Source: Lantana camara (taxonomy: Eukaryota > Streptophyta > Magnoliopsida > Lamiales > Verbenaceae). From it: DNA of 64,000 nucleotides. The notes under the pieces are model-generated. The model was not told the DNA's origin. It was given only the letters and a program-made list of their open reading frames with translations, and made no database searches. Both the position numbers and the translations under genes were made by a program. The DNA lies in contig CM074864.1 in the NCBI GenBank assembly GCA_037501455.1, positions 24,236,001 to 24,300,000 on the forward strand, written 5' to 3'. Positions 46,268-59,124 of the stretch are shown here, piece after piece. Within the stretch, counting starts at the first letter, position 1. The number at the start of each line of letters is the position of its first letter.

Positions 46268-48084
46268 TGTAGCACCCCGGAGCGCAGAGCACTACATCCC
46301 CCGTACCATAACCCGACACGTGTAATGAAATAGAAACTCCACCCACGCATCAAGCTACGGCGAACGGGTGACAAATCACACCTAAGCTAGGCGGTCTAGA
46401 CCCTAATTCATAGTGCGTAACAAAATCATAACACATGCGGAAGTTCAAACATACCTATGTAAAATTTAACTAATTCAAATAAATACATGATATACAAACA
46501 TAACCATCCCTGGCCAAATAAATTTTACAAATTCATAAGTTCGAAATCATATACATATTCATACTTTATACGTAGTACCCAAGCAGAAAGTAAAGATGCG
46601 GTTTGCAAAAGACTCGAACTAAGACTCAAATAACTCAAACGAAAGCCGCCTAGCTCGAACCAACCCTGCACCTACAAACTCAAAGAAACAAAAGGGGAAA
46701 AAGAAGACAACAAGGAGGGGTCAGTCCTAAAGACTGGTGAGGGGGCTAACACACTTACACTTACATATACATAAAGCAGAGCATATTCAAAGTTAGAAAG
46801 TTCATGAACCGGGGTGCGGTTTTTGCATTCTAAAATATTTTAGCCCATGATACTAGTTATAAAGAAAAGAGTTAAGGCCGAAGGCCAAAAATAACCAAAT
46901 TTTAGTAATTAATTGTAACGCCCGCACCCGTACTGGAACATGAGGAGAGCAGCATCTCAACCCCCGCACTGAAGCACCTCTCAAGTAATGGTGTGAGCCA
47001 TCACTCAAGAAATACTCCAGCGAACGACTGTCTATCTCAGAACTATACATGTATAATGATGTGGCTATGCAGCGGAAAATCAGAGTATTTTAAAACTTTT
47101 CAAAACATGTGCATGTTGGCATGTAACAAGCAAGAAAATATTGATCGTGTAAGAGAGACTCGGCATATCAGAACATATAACATATTCACATACCGATACC
47201 AATATAACAGAGTTCAAAATATCGGTAGAGAGTAAAAGAAAGAGTATAACAAAGATACTGAAATATTCAGAAACATAAAGTAATGCGGCCATAAAACATA
47301 TGCAGGGCACAGCAGGAAGTAATACTAAGTCCTGACAGAAACAAAAGTGACAATCTAGAGCTTCAAGATACCTCTAGACTGCGGCTGCAAGACCTGAAAC
47401 CATGAAGCAAGAAAACGGGAGAGGTATTAGTCAAAAGGACTATGTGAGGGAATACTTTAAAGAAAGTACTGAATGATAAAGAACTTGAAGTGTAGTTCAA
47501 AACTGTTAATGAAATGCTTTTAAGAAGAACTTGAAACAAGTTCGATTGATAAAACTATTTGAATGCAATGTTGTAAAAGAATATGAGTTTCAAAACTCTT
47601 TTCATGAATGCTATCACACGCTCACACATATGCTGTAGATGGTTCATAGTTCTTTCATAAAACGGGATACGGGTAAAGTGAACTTTTCCAAATATGAACC
47701 ATCCTTTATGAAACAGAATTTTGCCCGTAAGCTAGGCTTCTCCATCCTTACTCCAGAAAAACATGATGAAGTAGAGTATCGGACCAGGATCAATAATAAC
47801 TCCACGTATAGTAGAGCATCGGACCAAGGTCAACAATACTCGACCAACACATACAAACATGCACCATCCTCCACCGGTTGTCACTTCGGGTAGCTAGCCC
47901 TAGGTGACCTGCAAACATGTAATGGGAACAGATTTGCTGTCCATTCCCAGACAGTTTGTCCTGACTTAAAAAAACTCCTATTAGAAGTCGGTGTCAATTG
48001 TCTAATTGTGGCGGCCGGTATTGGTGATGTCGTTGGCGCACACCTCCCGAACATCACCTCCACACATAACCGTCGGGCCCAAAC

Positions 48085-50694
48085 TGTAACGCCCCGATTT
48101 CATTAAATGATTTCTTATGTTTACTATAATTTTATAAATTTCATTTTATCAAACTTTCTTAAAAATTTCATGAATTTATATTAAGGTTAGAATTTATTTC
48201 GTAACTTGAAAATATTTATTTCGTGAAATAATTACCAAGAGTATTTCGAATTACCAAATTATCCCTAAATATTTATTTCTAAAACTCTGGGGACTTAATT
48301 GTATAAACTTTCAAGGACCTAATTGAGCATATTTTAAAACCTTACATCCTTAATTGCATAACCTCATAAGTTGAAGGATTCATTGGCAAATTAGCAATCT
48401 TCACATAAATCAAGGATGATGAATCACGATATATCATCTCCATGCTTCCAAGGTTGCTTCATTGTTGATCTTTGCATCACATTTGCTTTCCCTCATCACC
48501 GAGACATCATTCTTTAAAAAGGAAGGAGTGATTTCATCATTTACATCCAAGAATTCAAGGGAATTTCAAGCTTGAAGCATCATCATCTTCATCCTCATCC
48601 TCATCTTCCATTCTTTTCCCATTTCAAGGTTGGCTTTAGATGAATTGATGATTCTTGTGTAAAAATGATTTAGCTAGGGTTAGGAACTTATGAATTTATG
48701 GATCATGAGTGTTCAAAGCATGATTATATGATCATCTCCAGAATTATGGCATGGTTTGGGGTATGAAATTCTTGGATATTTAGTGGAATGATCAAGCATG
48801 AGCATGGTTAGGAAATCTTGAGTTCTTGCTAATATTCCATGATTTATATGTTTAAGTGTTATATATTTATTCTTTGAACATATATGTATCATGTCTCCAG
48901 AAATTAATAGCTTTGTTGATCAAAAATGGAATTTTGGTGGCTTTGTTGTTCATACCCGAGAGCCTCCCCTGTTTTGCTCTGTTTATGTAAATTGCAGAAA
49001 CTGGGAACGACCGTTCCCAGCCTTAAGGCTTTGTGGGAACGGGCGTTCCCACCTTTTCAAATAAATGGGCGGCCGAGACTGGGAACAGCCGTTCCCATTT
49101 TGGCCTGCGTGCCGGAAGGGCCGTTCCCAGCTTCAGCGGGTTTTAAATAAGAAAAACGTTGGAACGTTTCTTGGGGTAGCGGGAACGACCGTTCCCATTT
49201 TTCAAAGGGAACCGGAACGGCCGTTCCCACCTGACATGCAGAACAAAATATTCTGCATAAAATTACAATTTTAGCCCCTTGATCCGACGACTTCTTTGAC
49301 CCCGATTTGCTATAATATGTGCTAATATGTAGTGAAACAACATGTTATCATGCCACATTGTAATTTCGTGGTCGTCTCGACACATTTCCGCCGTTCGTCA
49401 TATTTAGTCTATTTTAGAGTCAAGTCTCACGAATACATGTATCCCTTGCACAGATTATCTTCTCGTGACGTGGAGCAGGGGCCGTAGACCGTGTCTTGAC
49501 TTGCATTTTGTCGGTAAAGGTGACGTTTAGTTATTAATTATCTAGAACCCTATAACCCTTATATGGATTTCGGCCAAATTACACGTGCGTATATCTTTAT
49601 AATCGTTTTCCAACAACAAGGGATTTAATACCCACTCGTGTATCATATTACAAATCGTGTTTCCTGAAACTAATCATGCTCATGATAAGCAAATCGTGTA
49701 TCGTGTTTATAATCAAGTCATGAATCGTGTCATCATGTTACCGTGATCGTGTTTGGCGAACTATCATGTACCGTGTCTCGTGTATCGTGTTTATGGGCCC
49801 GAGGGTGAGTGTGTGAGCCAACCGGGAAAGCATAGGGCTGACGGGTAACTCATAACACCTCTCTCACACCGTGGGGATGCCCCCTGAATCCACCAGGAGG
49901 TTTGGTGGAGGAAGGAGTCCCGTACGTGAGAGTCATGCTCCCGACGTGCACCGTGTTATCGTGGGTGGTTCGGGCTTTGCAAACCCACCACCAATGGTGA
50001 AGGAGAATTTCGTGTTATTGGTCGTGTGCAGTTTAATGACTTGCATGATAACTTAATTAAATGAAAGTGCAACCCTTGTTCACTGTCAAGGTTGGTTGGA
50101 GATCGTGCACGCCCTTCGCCAGGGCCACTGATTGTTATAATAACCGTGATTATCATGTTAAACCTGATAGTTGTAATCTCGGGCGAGTTATTGATATTCT
50201 TGCACTTATTGATGATATTATTATTTGGTTACAAAACCTTACCCGAGATTATAACTCGCATGCTACTTGTGTTTATAAATATATTGCCCCTCACTCGGCC
50301 TTCCCAGACTGACGCCTCCACCTTTCAGGTTTTGTTCGTGGCGTGCTAGGCGGGAGTCGGGTCGTGTCTTTCTGTCCAGCTGAGTCTAGCATAGCTCTTC
50401 TTCTCATGTATTAATAGTTCAGAGAATCATGTTGATAGTTCTAAGTACATCTATGTGAATGTTATCTGGAAGATGATAATGTATTGATAGTTAAATACAG
50501 TAGTGATACCTATGAATTATTCGGTGCTTCCGCTTTATTTTATTGCATGTGTAGTTTAGTTCCCGCCTAGCTTGTTGGTATTACATTGTCACCCGTTCGC
50601 TATAGTTTTGATTTCTGTATGGACTTTCCATTTCACACGTGGATCGAGGCTATAGTGCCGGGGTGTGGCACCTACACGTGTAAGGGGTGCTACA
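48085..50694 (+). mobile_element. Solo LTR-B (gypsy, forward) in LTR-G
   Basis: It starts TGTAACGCCCCGATTTC and ends GGGGTGCTACA. The duplication CAAAC is perfect (48080-48084 and 50695-50699). It is 2,610 bp. It is the same family as, or a close relative of, LTR-A: the six-copy GGGAACGGCCGTTCCC array, AAGTCTCACGAATACATG-like text and ends correspond on opposite strands. It is the only solo LTR in this stack in forward orientation and the deepest insertion. Confidence 0.95.
49003..49228. repeat. Six-copy GGGAACGGCCGTTCCC palindrome array in LTR-B
   Basis: Copies at 49003-49018, 49035-49050, 49081-49096, 49114-49128, 49181-49196 and 49214-49228; the inner six bases vary (CGACCG, CGGGCG, CAGCCG, GGGCCG, CGGCCG) while GGGAA and TTCCC arms are mostly kept. 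They lie about 0.9-1.15 kb from the LTR start. Confidence 0.9.
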
Positions 50695-52367
50695 CAAACT
50701 GTAAACTGTATGCTTGTATTTCAAGATTAGCGGTGACCAGAGTACCACTCCGGGTGCTAACTATAACATGTGAAACTGTCTGTAAACATATGCTGCTGTC
50801 TGTAAAACATGTGATGCTGTCCGTAAAACATGTGATGCTGTACTTTGAAAACATATGCAGAACATGTAACTGTCTTTGAACAAGAATGCAGAACTTTGGA
50901 AAACATGTGTCGTTGATCAAGGTATACTATTAAAGTATGAATGATCCTTTCAAAAGAATGTCCTAATAAAAGGATAGTTCAAAACGAGGTTTAGCTTTAA
51001 ATTTCAAAACGTATGATACTAAAATAGAATCATAGTTCCAGTTGGAAACATTTTAACTTCACCTCACCTAATAGTAACAAATGGTAAGTGGACAGATTAC
51101 GCGGTGCCCTAGGGATCCCAGTGCTCGACTTTAACTCCTGTAGGTGGTGTACTAGAGTGGGCTTAAGAACTAAGACCCACTGCTAACCATGATGCATATG
51201 AAATGCATGAAACAATGAACAAGGAACATGTAAGACAAGAGAGAAGTACCATTTAAGGTATTCAAGAAAGGTAACACACAAAGGAATACGTTAAAGTGAG
51301 TTACTCTTAACGTTGGACTATGATCTTACTCTAACCGGGTAAGCTTTAGTCAAATTATGAATCCTATCGCAAACCTTAAGTTAAGAAACAAGTCTATGAA
51401 AGAAAACACATTTTGAACACACATTTTAGACCCTGGACATGGAAACCCTAGGTGCAAATGTCTATTAAGAAAGCACAAGTTTTATTTTATTTTTACTATT
51501 CAAAAGTACTATTCAAGATTACTATTCTAGATTACTATTCACAGGTTACTATTCACATGTCGGGTCAAACCCTTACTATACACACACACCCACACACACG
51601 ACACATACACACACCATGCACGTACACACACACACACACGACATGCACACACACACACCCCCCCTAATTAAATTATGATCTTGATTATAACATATAGTTT
51701 CAAGTTCATGTTATTATAATCAAGTGTGATCTAGGTTAAAGGTATAACCTATGGTTAAGAGATCCAATTAAGGCATAAAATCAAGTTATGAAACACTATT
51801 CTATCTTAGGTTATAACATGTGACACTATTAAAGTGTATAACATATGATCAAGGCTTTAATCCATTAATCCGTATCATATCATAAGCTCAATTCATAATT
51901 CAAGAATCATATAACAATGTGACAACATGTCACAACATATATCATATCATATCATGAACCTTAGGCATGTAACATGTAACAATTAAATTCAATATCAACA
52001 TGTAACAAGTTGTGACATAATTAATAGTAAATCACTATTCCATTAGCTAACATGCAAGAACATAATTCAAATTCCATAATCATGTACCAATTCTCATAAT
52101 ATAACAACCATATCACATGATCATAGCATATACTAGGGCAATTCATAACATATCCAAGCATATACTAAACAATTAAAACATATAAACATATATTCAAACA
52201 TATCATGAAAACTATATAATAAATGCATAAAATAAAATCCTATATGGCTTAGGGAAGACCCTAAGACCCAACCGAAACATAATATAAACATACCATAACA
52301 TAAAAACATAAACTAACTAAAACATAATATAAACTAAAGCATAAAAATAAAACAAACCTAGCTCAAA

Positions 52368-52392
52368 GGGGGGGGGGGGGGGGGGGGGGGGG
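52368..52392. repeat. 25-base G homopolymer
   Basis: 25 consecutive G followed by GAAGG-like purines, in LTR-G. On the LTR strand it is a C run. Length may be unstable or affected by sequencing. Confidence 0.9.
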
Positions 52393-55300
52393 AAGGCCGA
52401 CGGCAAAGAGGGGGAGGAGAGGGAGAGAAAGGGTGTTGTTAACACAACTTTGAGCAAGGAATGAAATGCCTCTTGCCCTCTATTTATAGTTGAAAATAAG
52501 CCCCTCACCTTGGAAATAAAATGTAAGGAAGGGTATGAGAGAAAAGTGGGATAGCTTCTCTTGAAAGCTTCATCATCCATGAAACAAAATTGGGACTGCT
52601 GGGGGGGTATTTCGGTAATTTCACTGCCAAAACGTGGAGGTAAGAGGCTGGAAGTATAACCATTCCGTCCGGGCAAAAATTAGCTTCGAAACGCATATTC
52701 ATACGTCGAAATCGAATTTACTGTTTGAAAGATACATTAGTTTTAGTGAATAAAAGTTTTGAGCTCGAAACTCAACTCGAGTGAAAAACGACTTTCTAGA
52801 ATGATTTTCAAGTCCGGATTGTTTCCAAAATTTAAGAAACAAATCAAGAAGTGTTTTGAGTCTAATATCGACTATAAAACATTTTACTGTTAAAAAGTTG
52901 AAAACGTAGAATGAATAGTGAATTCTCACATACGAACGTACGCTTCAAAATTTCAAGCTAGGGTTTGAATCAAGAGTTGTAAAACATCTTAAAAATCTTG
53001 AACTAGCTCAAGTAGTGCAAATCCGAAGAGAAAACATTTTCCGAATGAAAACCATTCATAGAAGGAATAGTGAACTAGGGTTTTCGTAAACATTTTCAAT
53101 AAAACCAATGCTCAAAATAGATTTCCAAGTCAAGAATGATTTCAAAAGACTCGTCTCGACTTAAGGGTCGATTTGACTGTAAACTTGGGTAGGAAAGGTA
53201 TCAGAATCCAAAGCCCATTTTTAGATGAATAGTAACTTTGGTCGGTAAGTTCCAAAAGTGTCCTTATGGTTCAAGAAAGACTCTCTGAGCTTGGGAAACA
53301 AGTTCAAATGATAGGGAAACATGTGTGATGAACGGCTCGGGTTATGAATAGTAAACTGTATCAAAGGTCAAGAATTCCCCCTTAAAACATGTCAGATCAT
53401 ATACGAGCACAAACTTCATGTAAGAATGCAATGCATGAAGGTTCAAAAAGTTGGATCACGGTCTATAAACGTTTTACCAATGCCCTTAACTTACTCTTTT
53501 CATCCAGGCCCTGTTTTGGGCTGTTACATTAATAGTCCACTCTCGTTTCACGAATAAGTTTGTAATCAAAATCACACAACTCGACGAGTCTCAGACCACC
53601 TAAATCCTTTCATAATCAAAATTGGAATCATAATTCAAACATGCATACCTCTTCTCCGGGTGATGGAAGGGCGGCCTACCCTAACCATCGATCTCATGTC
53701 AGGGTCGTGAGTTTCATGACACTCACGCCCAAGGATTCCATCCCCCACTAACCTCCTAGTGGGTTCCGGGTTGATCCTATAAGTTGAAGACCATACGCGG
53801 GAGTTACCCGACGGCCCAACACCATGCCGGGGATCCTTTACACAAATCTCTGGGGCCCTATTCATAGTTCATAAATCATAAGTTCATAATCTTCAAAAAT
53901 CAAAACTTATCTTTCAAAGTCATAAATCGCTAGTTTCCAAAACACACACACCAACCCTTTTTCAAAACAAATAAATGAAAAATATAACTTACGTATACAT
54001 AAAAGCGTTTTTCAAAGGTTCCATAACAAATGGGCTAATTCCCATAAAATAGGTATCAAACACATATCTAAATACATATATAGATATGTAGGTCGCATGC
54101 GGGCTTAAAACACATTTAGGGTCGTAATTCATAATAACTAAAAAAAAAAAACCTCACCTTCATGAACAAACCGAGCAAAGAAGGCCAAAACACAACTATG
54201 AAACCTCCTCATCACCAATGTAACGAACCTCTGAACAAAACAAACAACAAAAGATACACTTAGACTCAAAATGAACCAATTAGACACTCGACAAATGCAT
54301 ATGGATGCAAATGATGCATTACACTTCATATAAATCCACACTTAGGCATGTTGGAGCAAATAACGAAACATCACACAATTAATCCAAGAATCAAACTCAT
54401 TACCCGTCAAATAAACTCATACCAAGTCATATATTAGCATACCACAAGCATTTCTAAAAATTAAAGTCTAGAAGGCAAAGAGATGCAAGAAAGCTTTAAA
54501 CGTACCACTTAACACATAAATTCATAACTCAAAAAACTTGTATCAAATAAATCCATAAAATTAATATAAAACACTTAACATATACTATAACATGTTCACA
54601 TAGCATATAGGTCATAAACGAAATAAAAAAAAGGCACTAGAAAGCACAAAATAAAGCACGAGATTTATGTAGGCAAGATCGAATTATTTAAGATCATATT
54701 GCATGAAAACTAATTCAAATAAATCAATACTTAAAATATATATAATATATAACATATTACATATAAATACACATGCGGATACAATGTTTACAAATAATAT
54801 ATACATATAAATATATATCACGTACATGCATTCACTAATTATATATGTTACATATACACACATGCAACAATCAATATATAAATATATATATTACATACAC
54901 ACACTCCCCATGCATTACATGCAAAACACAACCCCAAAACAACCACTAAAGGAAGTGTGAAGAAAGGAAAAACAGACAGCACTCGCAGCAGAAAACAGAA
55001 GCAGCCACAGGTCGAGAGTGGGCACAAAGAAGGACGCGGCCGCGACTGCGCGTAGCAGTTCGAGAAAAGCTACAGCAGCCCCCTGTTTCTCTTCTCAAAG
55101 CAACACAGCCAAAGTAACAACTCCAGGAAATGAAAGCAGCAGCAAAGATGACAGCAAAACACAGCAAAAGTAACATGCAACCGCAGAAAATCACACAACA
55201 AGAAAGGATGCAACAAAGTTGAAGTTAAAACTCATTTTCTCCAAATTTTCGTGATATGCAGCTATGGTAGGTCGAGATGCAAGAAAAACCCATGAAATTT

Positions 55301-56270
55301 GAGCTTAAGATCATGACAAAGAATTCATTTAGATCATATAAATAGCTTCAAATCAAGAGATGGATCAGATTCTCGCAAGAATTCATCAAATTTCCTAAAA
55401 CCCTTACTATTCACAATTCTCAATCTAACATGTTCAAATCTCAATCAAATTCAGAAAAATAGGACTTAAATAAAAGGAAAGAAGATGGAGAATAAGAATT
55501 CATTCATACCTTTTGAATCGGAGAAGAATTGGAGAAGAAACAAGCTCAAAATCCTACAAGTGTGAATAGTGTCGAGAATCCCCTTCTTCTCCTCTTTTCC
55601 TCTAGCTCTCTCAGTTTCCTTCAGTTCTGGGCCAAAATGGCTAAGAGTGGGAGATAGGGTTATGAGTTAGGGTCATTTATTTTCAAGAATCAGGTCAATT
55701 GGTCAAGAAACGAGAAAGTTATGGCCAAAACTCTAAAAGGTGGCAAATCTGCGGGAGGTCTAGGTTTTGGGCGAAATTCGGAGGTTCGAACGGGTATAGA
55801 AAAATACAAGGCTAGATTCATTAGCTCTCAAATCTCTTTGTGAGTCCAACGCCACTTTCAAAATTTGAATTCAAATTCCCGAGCTCAAGATATAAATTCC
55901 GGAACACAAGGCGCGCTAAAACAAGTTAGGCCCTCGAGTCCCTAACAAATAAAATATGGTACGTTACCATATCAAACAAGTCCGGAAATAAGAATCGAGC
56001 ATATAGACAAATTCATAACATGTATAATTCATGTATGGCTAGTTATCACAAAAATCGAAAATAAATTCGAATTTAAACGGATTAAAAACGGGTTCAAAAG
56101 GTTAAAAACGTTCAAATATTTAATCATATAGTTATCAAATAATTCAATTAATTCAAGAATATCATTTAAACATTAAAATAAACATATAATTACTTAAATA
56201 AATAATTTAAATTCGCAATTAACACTCTCGTTGCAACGTACATGTACGGCCGAAAAAACGGGATGTTACA

Positions 56271-57440
56271 TTTACATGGAGCAACCCATGGGTTTCACAT
56301 TCAGTGGGAGCAAACAAATGGTTTGTAAGCTCCAACGTTCAATCTATGGATTCAAACAAGCCTCTAGGAATTGGAATATTCAGTTTGATGAAGCGGTTAA
56401 ATCGTTTAGCTTTATTCAAAATCCAAATGAGTCCTGCGTGTACAAGAAAGAATTGGAAACCTCAGTTCAATTTTTAATACTTTATGTAGATGACATCCTC
56501 TTCATTGGGAATGTGAATGATGACATGATAGTAACAAAGTCTTGGTTATCGAACCAATTTGAGATTAAGGATCTTCGTGATGCATCCTATATTTTCGATA
56601 TAAAGATCTATCGGGATAGACCCAAGAGATTGTTAAGATTATCACTGTCAGTTTACATAGACAAAATACTAAAGAGGTTTAGTATGCAAGATTCCAAACG
56701 TTGAAAACTTCCAATAGGCCCCGGGAACAGTTATTTTGAAGAAGCTATGTCCCAAGACTGCACTTGAAAAGTCCAGGATGTCCAAAATTCCTTATGCACC
56801 AGCAATAGGAAGCATAATGTATGCAATGCTATCTACTAGACTGGATGTGGCTTATGCACTCAGCGTGACTAGCCGATTCCAATTTGACCCTGGTGAAGGT
56901 CACTGGACTGCTGTAAAGAACATTCTTAAGTACTTAAGAAACATTCTTAAGTACTTAAGAAGAACTAAGGATTTGTTCTTAGTTTACCGAGGCCAGCAAG
57001 ATCTTGTCATTAGAGGATACTGTGATACAAGCTTTGCATCAGATATAGATGACTTTAAATCCATGTCAGGATACATATTCTGCCTGAATGGCGGAGCAGT
57101 GAGTTGGAAAAATTCCAAGCAAGTGACCACTACAGATTCAACCACTAAGGCAGAATACTTAGCTGCAAACGATGCTGCTAAGGAAGGTGTTTGGGTAAGA
57201 AACTTCATCCACGAGCTGGGTGTAGTTCCTAGTATTAAAGACCCCCATTACAGTGTTTTGTGACAACACAAGGACGGTTGCTCAAGCAAGCGAACCAAGA
57301 TCTCACCAAAGGACCAAATACATTTTGAGGAAGTATCACCTGATTCGTGATATAATCAAGAGAGAAGATGTGCAAATTGAAAGGATCACATCGACAGAGA
57401 ACATGGGAGATCCACTAACTAAAGCTCTTAGTCAATAGGC
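56271..57440 (+). pseudogene. Copia-2 reverse transcriptase 3' part and RNase H
   Basis: Reading resumes MEQPMGFTFSGSKQMVCKLQ and SIYGFKQASRNWNIQFDEAV. The catalytic LYVDDILFIGN is intact at about 56483. A stop occurs at about 56702 and a frameshift follows before PYAPAIGSIMYAMLSTRLDV. RNase H shows GYCDTSFASD, SGYIFCLNGGAVSWKN and TTDSTTKAEYLAAN. An in-frame tandem duplication of 24 bases (56921-56968) repeats NILKYLR with one extra residue. The end is ENMGDPLTKALSQ and a stop. The YVDD pair survives but the whole is interrupted. Confidence 0.9.
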
Positions 57441-57499
57441 TTTCTAAGGATATCTTTAGAACATGGGACTTAGATTAGCACCTGAATAGCTTTGACGGG

Positions 57500-57511
57500 C
57501 AAGTGGGAGAG
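57500..57511 (+). other. Copia-2 polypurine tract
   Basis: CAAGTGGGAGAG lies directly before the 3' LTR start TGCTAGGAAT at 57512, the usual place and composition for copia plus-strand priming. Confidence 0.75.
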
Positions 57512-59121
57512 TGCTAGGAATAGTGCCCTTAAAGAAGTATTTATGCTTTAATATTTCCTTTTAAAATAAAAAACAGTCTTTGTATAATAAACGAGATGAT
57601 TTTGTTTACAGGCAATAACTTCTTTATGTGTTTATTTATGTCTGTTTGGGTTTGACTGTGGTTTGCATGTTTTAAACTCCCCTAATCCGATGAGGCTGTT
57701 AAGAACTTTGCCCTTACCAGAATGGTACATGAAACAAGTTCTTAACTCCATAGGCAAGGATTAGAAACATCTCCAAGTCGATGAGTCTGACAGACAGTGG
57801 GAGTGTCGACCATGACTCCATCGAGACTTGCTTATGTGATTATGTCCTTCTGAAGGATCATTCAATTTCATGGAATGATAAGTGCATACGATGATGCGTT
57901 CATAATACATAAGGGTGATTGTTACAAGAACTTCATCATTGAGATCTCCTACTTGAGAACATTCCTAAATGGGAAAGGAAGTCTCCTAGAAACCTCCAGA
58001 TTAGGAAATATCTCACAGGTCAATGATGTGATTAATAATCCTTTGACTTGAGATTCTGCAATGTCTTATATGAGCTAACTCTGTAATATTTGGTATAGGC
58101 TCAAAAGGGTGTCGCCATATAGACACCTGAACCACGACCTACGTTGGGATTACACAAGTAGCATATGTAGAATTAGTAGAATCGATAAAGGACCTACACT
58201 TGTTAAGAACAAGAATTATCTCTTACTCATTAGGTTATTCGTAGTCCATTAAATATTAAACCCTTGGCCAAGGTGGATAAAAGATCAAGAGATCAAGAAA
58301 ATGGGGTTTTCTTGGATTGAAATTTCTAAATAGATATGAAACGAACTTAACTTTAAAGATCAAGAATAACAAGGCTCTGAGAATATTCCCATGCCTTAGT
58401 TCTTGATTAAGAGATGGAGTTGTAGGAGTATCATATTTCACTGATTGTCATTGACTGAAAGGTTCTCCGATTCATTTTGTTATTTGTCTAGGGGTCATAC
58501 ACCCATTGCTAGATTACAGTAGTGTGATCTGTGAAGTGATTAATTAATTATGGGGATCAATTAATTACTGTCACTGTTAATCGAATAATGAACCTAAAGG
58601 GTCATACACAAATGCCAGAATAGGAAGGTTATGGTAGAATGTTAATTGGATTAATGAAGGATCAAATTATTGACCAAAATGGGATCATTCACACGTGGAC
58701 TACTGCCACGTGTCAAACACACGTGACTGCCACGTGTCACGCGGCCTGCGTGGCTCCGACATGCAATTATTTCACAATTGAATTCTTTTCTATAATTGAT
58801 TAATTAAATTATAATTAATTAATTTTGGTCTTTTAATTAATTATGAATTAATTGTTAAGACTATTTTCAAAATAATTAAACCAAAAAATAATTAATTATG
58901 AATTAAGTTATTTATTGAATAAATTGACTTTTGACTTCAATAGGTAAGACTTTAATCGCTTGAAGGGTGTTTGATAGGCGGTATCAACATCACAAGAAAG
59001 CTTCAATCAACGTAAGTGTCTTGAAACACCTTATGATATGATACGAACATTGCAAGTCTTTTAGATCTACTTTTGGAAAAATTTTAATTTTCTGCTGTGC
59101 TAACTCTGTTGTTTTCCAGCA
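57512..59121 (+). repeat. Copia-2 3' LTR, internally deleted
   Basis: It starts TGCTAGGAATAGTGCC and ends TTTTCCAGCA. It is 1,610 bp. Compared with the 5' copy, about 400 bases are missing at about 58945-58955, removing the TATA palindrome region. Four G-boxes remain at 58692-58736. Confidence 0.9.
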
Positions 59122-59124
59122 AAT

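Larger units (their letters stand above)
46914..53528 (-). mobile_element. Solo LTR-G (long, probably reverse) in LTR-F
   Basis: It starts TGTAACGCCCGC and ends GGGCTGTTACA. The duplication TTAAT is perfect (46909-46913 and 53529-53533). It is 4,000 bp without LTR-B, a very long LTR. Orientation is inferred from layout similarity (CAGCGGAAAATC near 47070 resembles the GCGGAAGCAATT region in LTR-C). No coding domain is visible. It has no CGGCCG array. It includes a CA-rich run at about 51575-51655 and a 25-G run at 52368-52392. Confidence 0.9.
46268..56270 (-). mobile_element. Solo LTR-F (gypsy, reverse) in the Copia-2 RT
   Basis: It starts TGTAGCACCCCGG and ends GGGATGTTACA. The duplication TTTAC is perfect (46263-46267 and 56271-56275), and removing the insert restores the copia frame (DKDIY then MEQPMGF). 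It is 3,383 bp after subtracting LTR-G. The near end has CATCCCCCGTACCA and GCTAGGCGG as in LTR-A and LTR-C. The far end matches LTR-C (GGGATGTTACA). A CGCGGCCGCG palindrome lies at about 55027-55036. No coding domains were found in 53534-56270; it is AT-rich LTR sequence. Confidence 0.95.
39918..59121 (+). mobile_element. Copia-2, Ty1/copia retrotransposon in Gypsy-2 pol
   Basis: It has copia order: gag, PR, INT, RT, RNase H. The 5' LTR is truncated (39918-41305) and the 3' LTR runs 57512-59121. Without nested LTR-F it is about 9.2 kb. The 5' junction lacks roughly 590 bases of LTR start and about 120 bases of Gypsy-2, so no target duplication remains. The LTRs match Copia-1 at 31689, so one family inserted both before and after Gypsy-2. 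Confidence 0.9.

Noticed and set aside
49003..49228. Simple tandem (minisatellite) expansion as the sole cause of the palindromes
   Set aside because: Flanks between copies differ and spacing varies, while arms are conserved; slippage alone does not explain this.
50586..50879. 97-residue frame spanning the LTR-B right end
   Set aside because: It crosses a proven insertion boundary (CAAAC duplication) and a short repeat of TGTAAAACATGTGATGCTG; not a gene.
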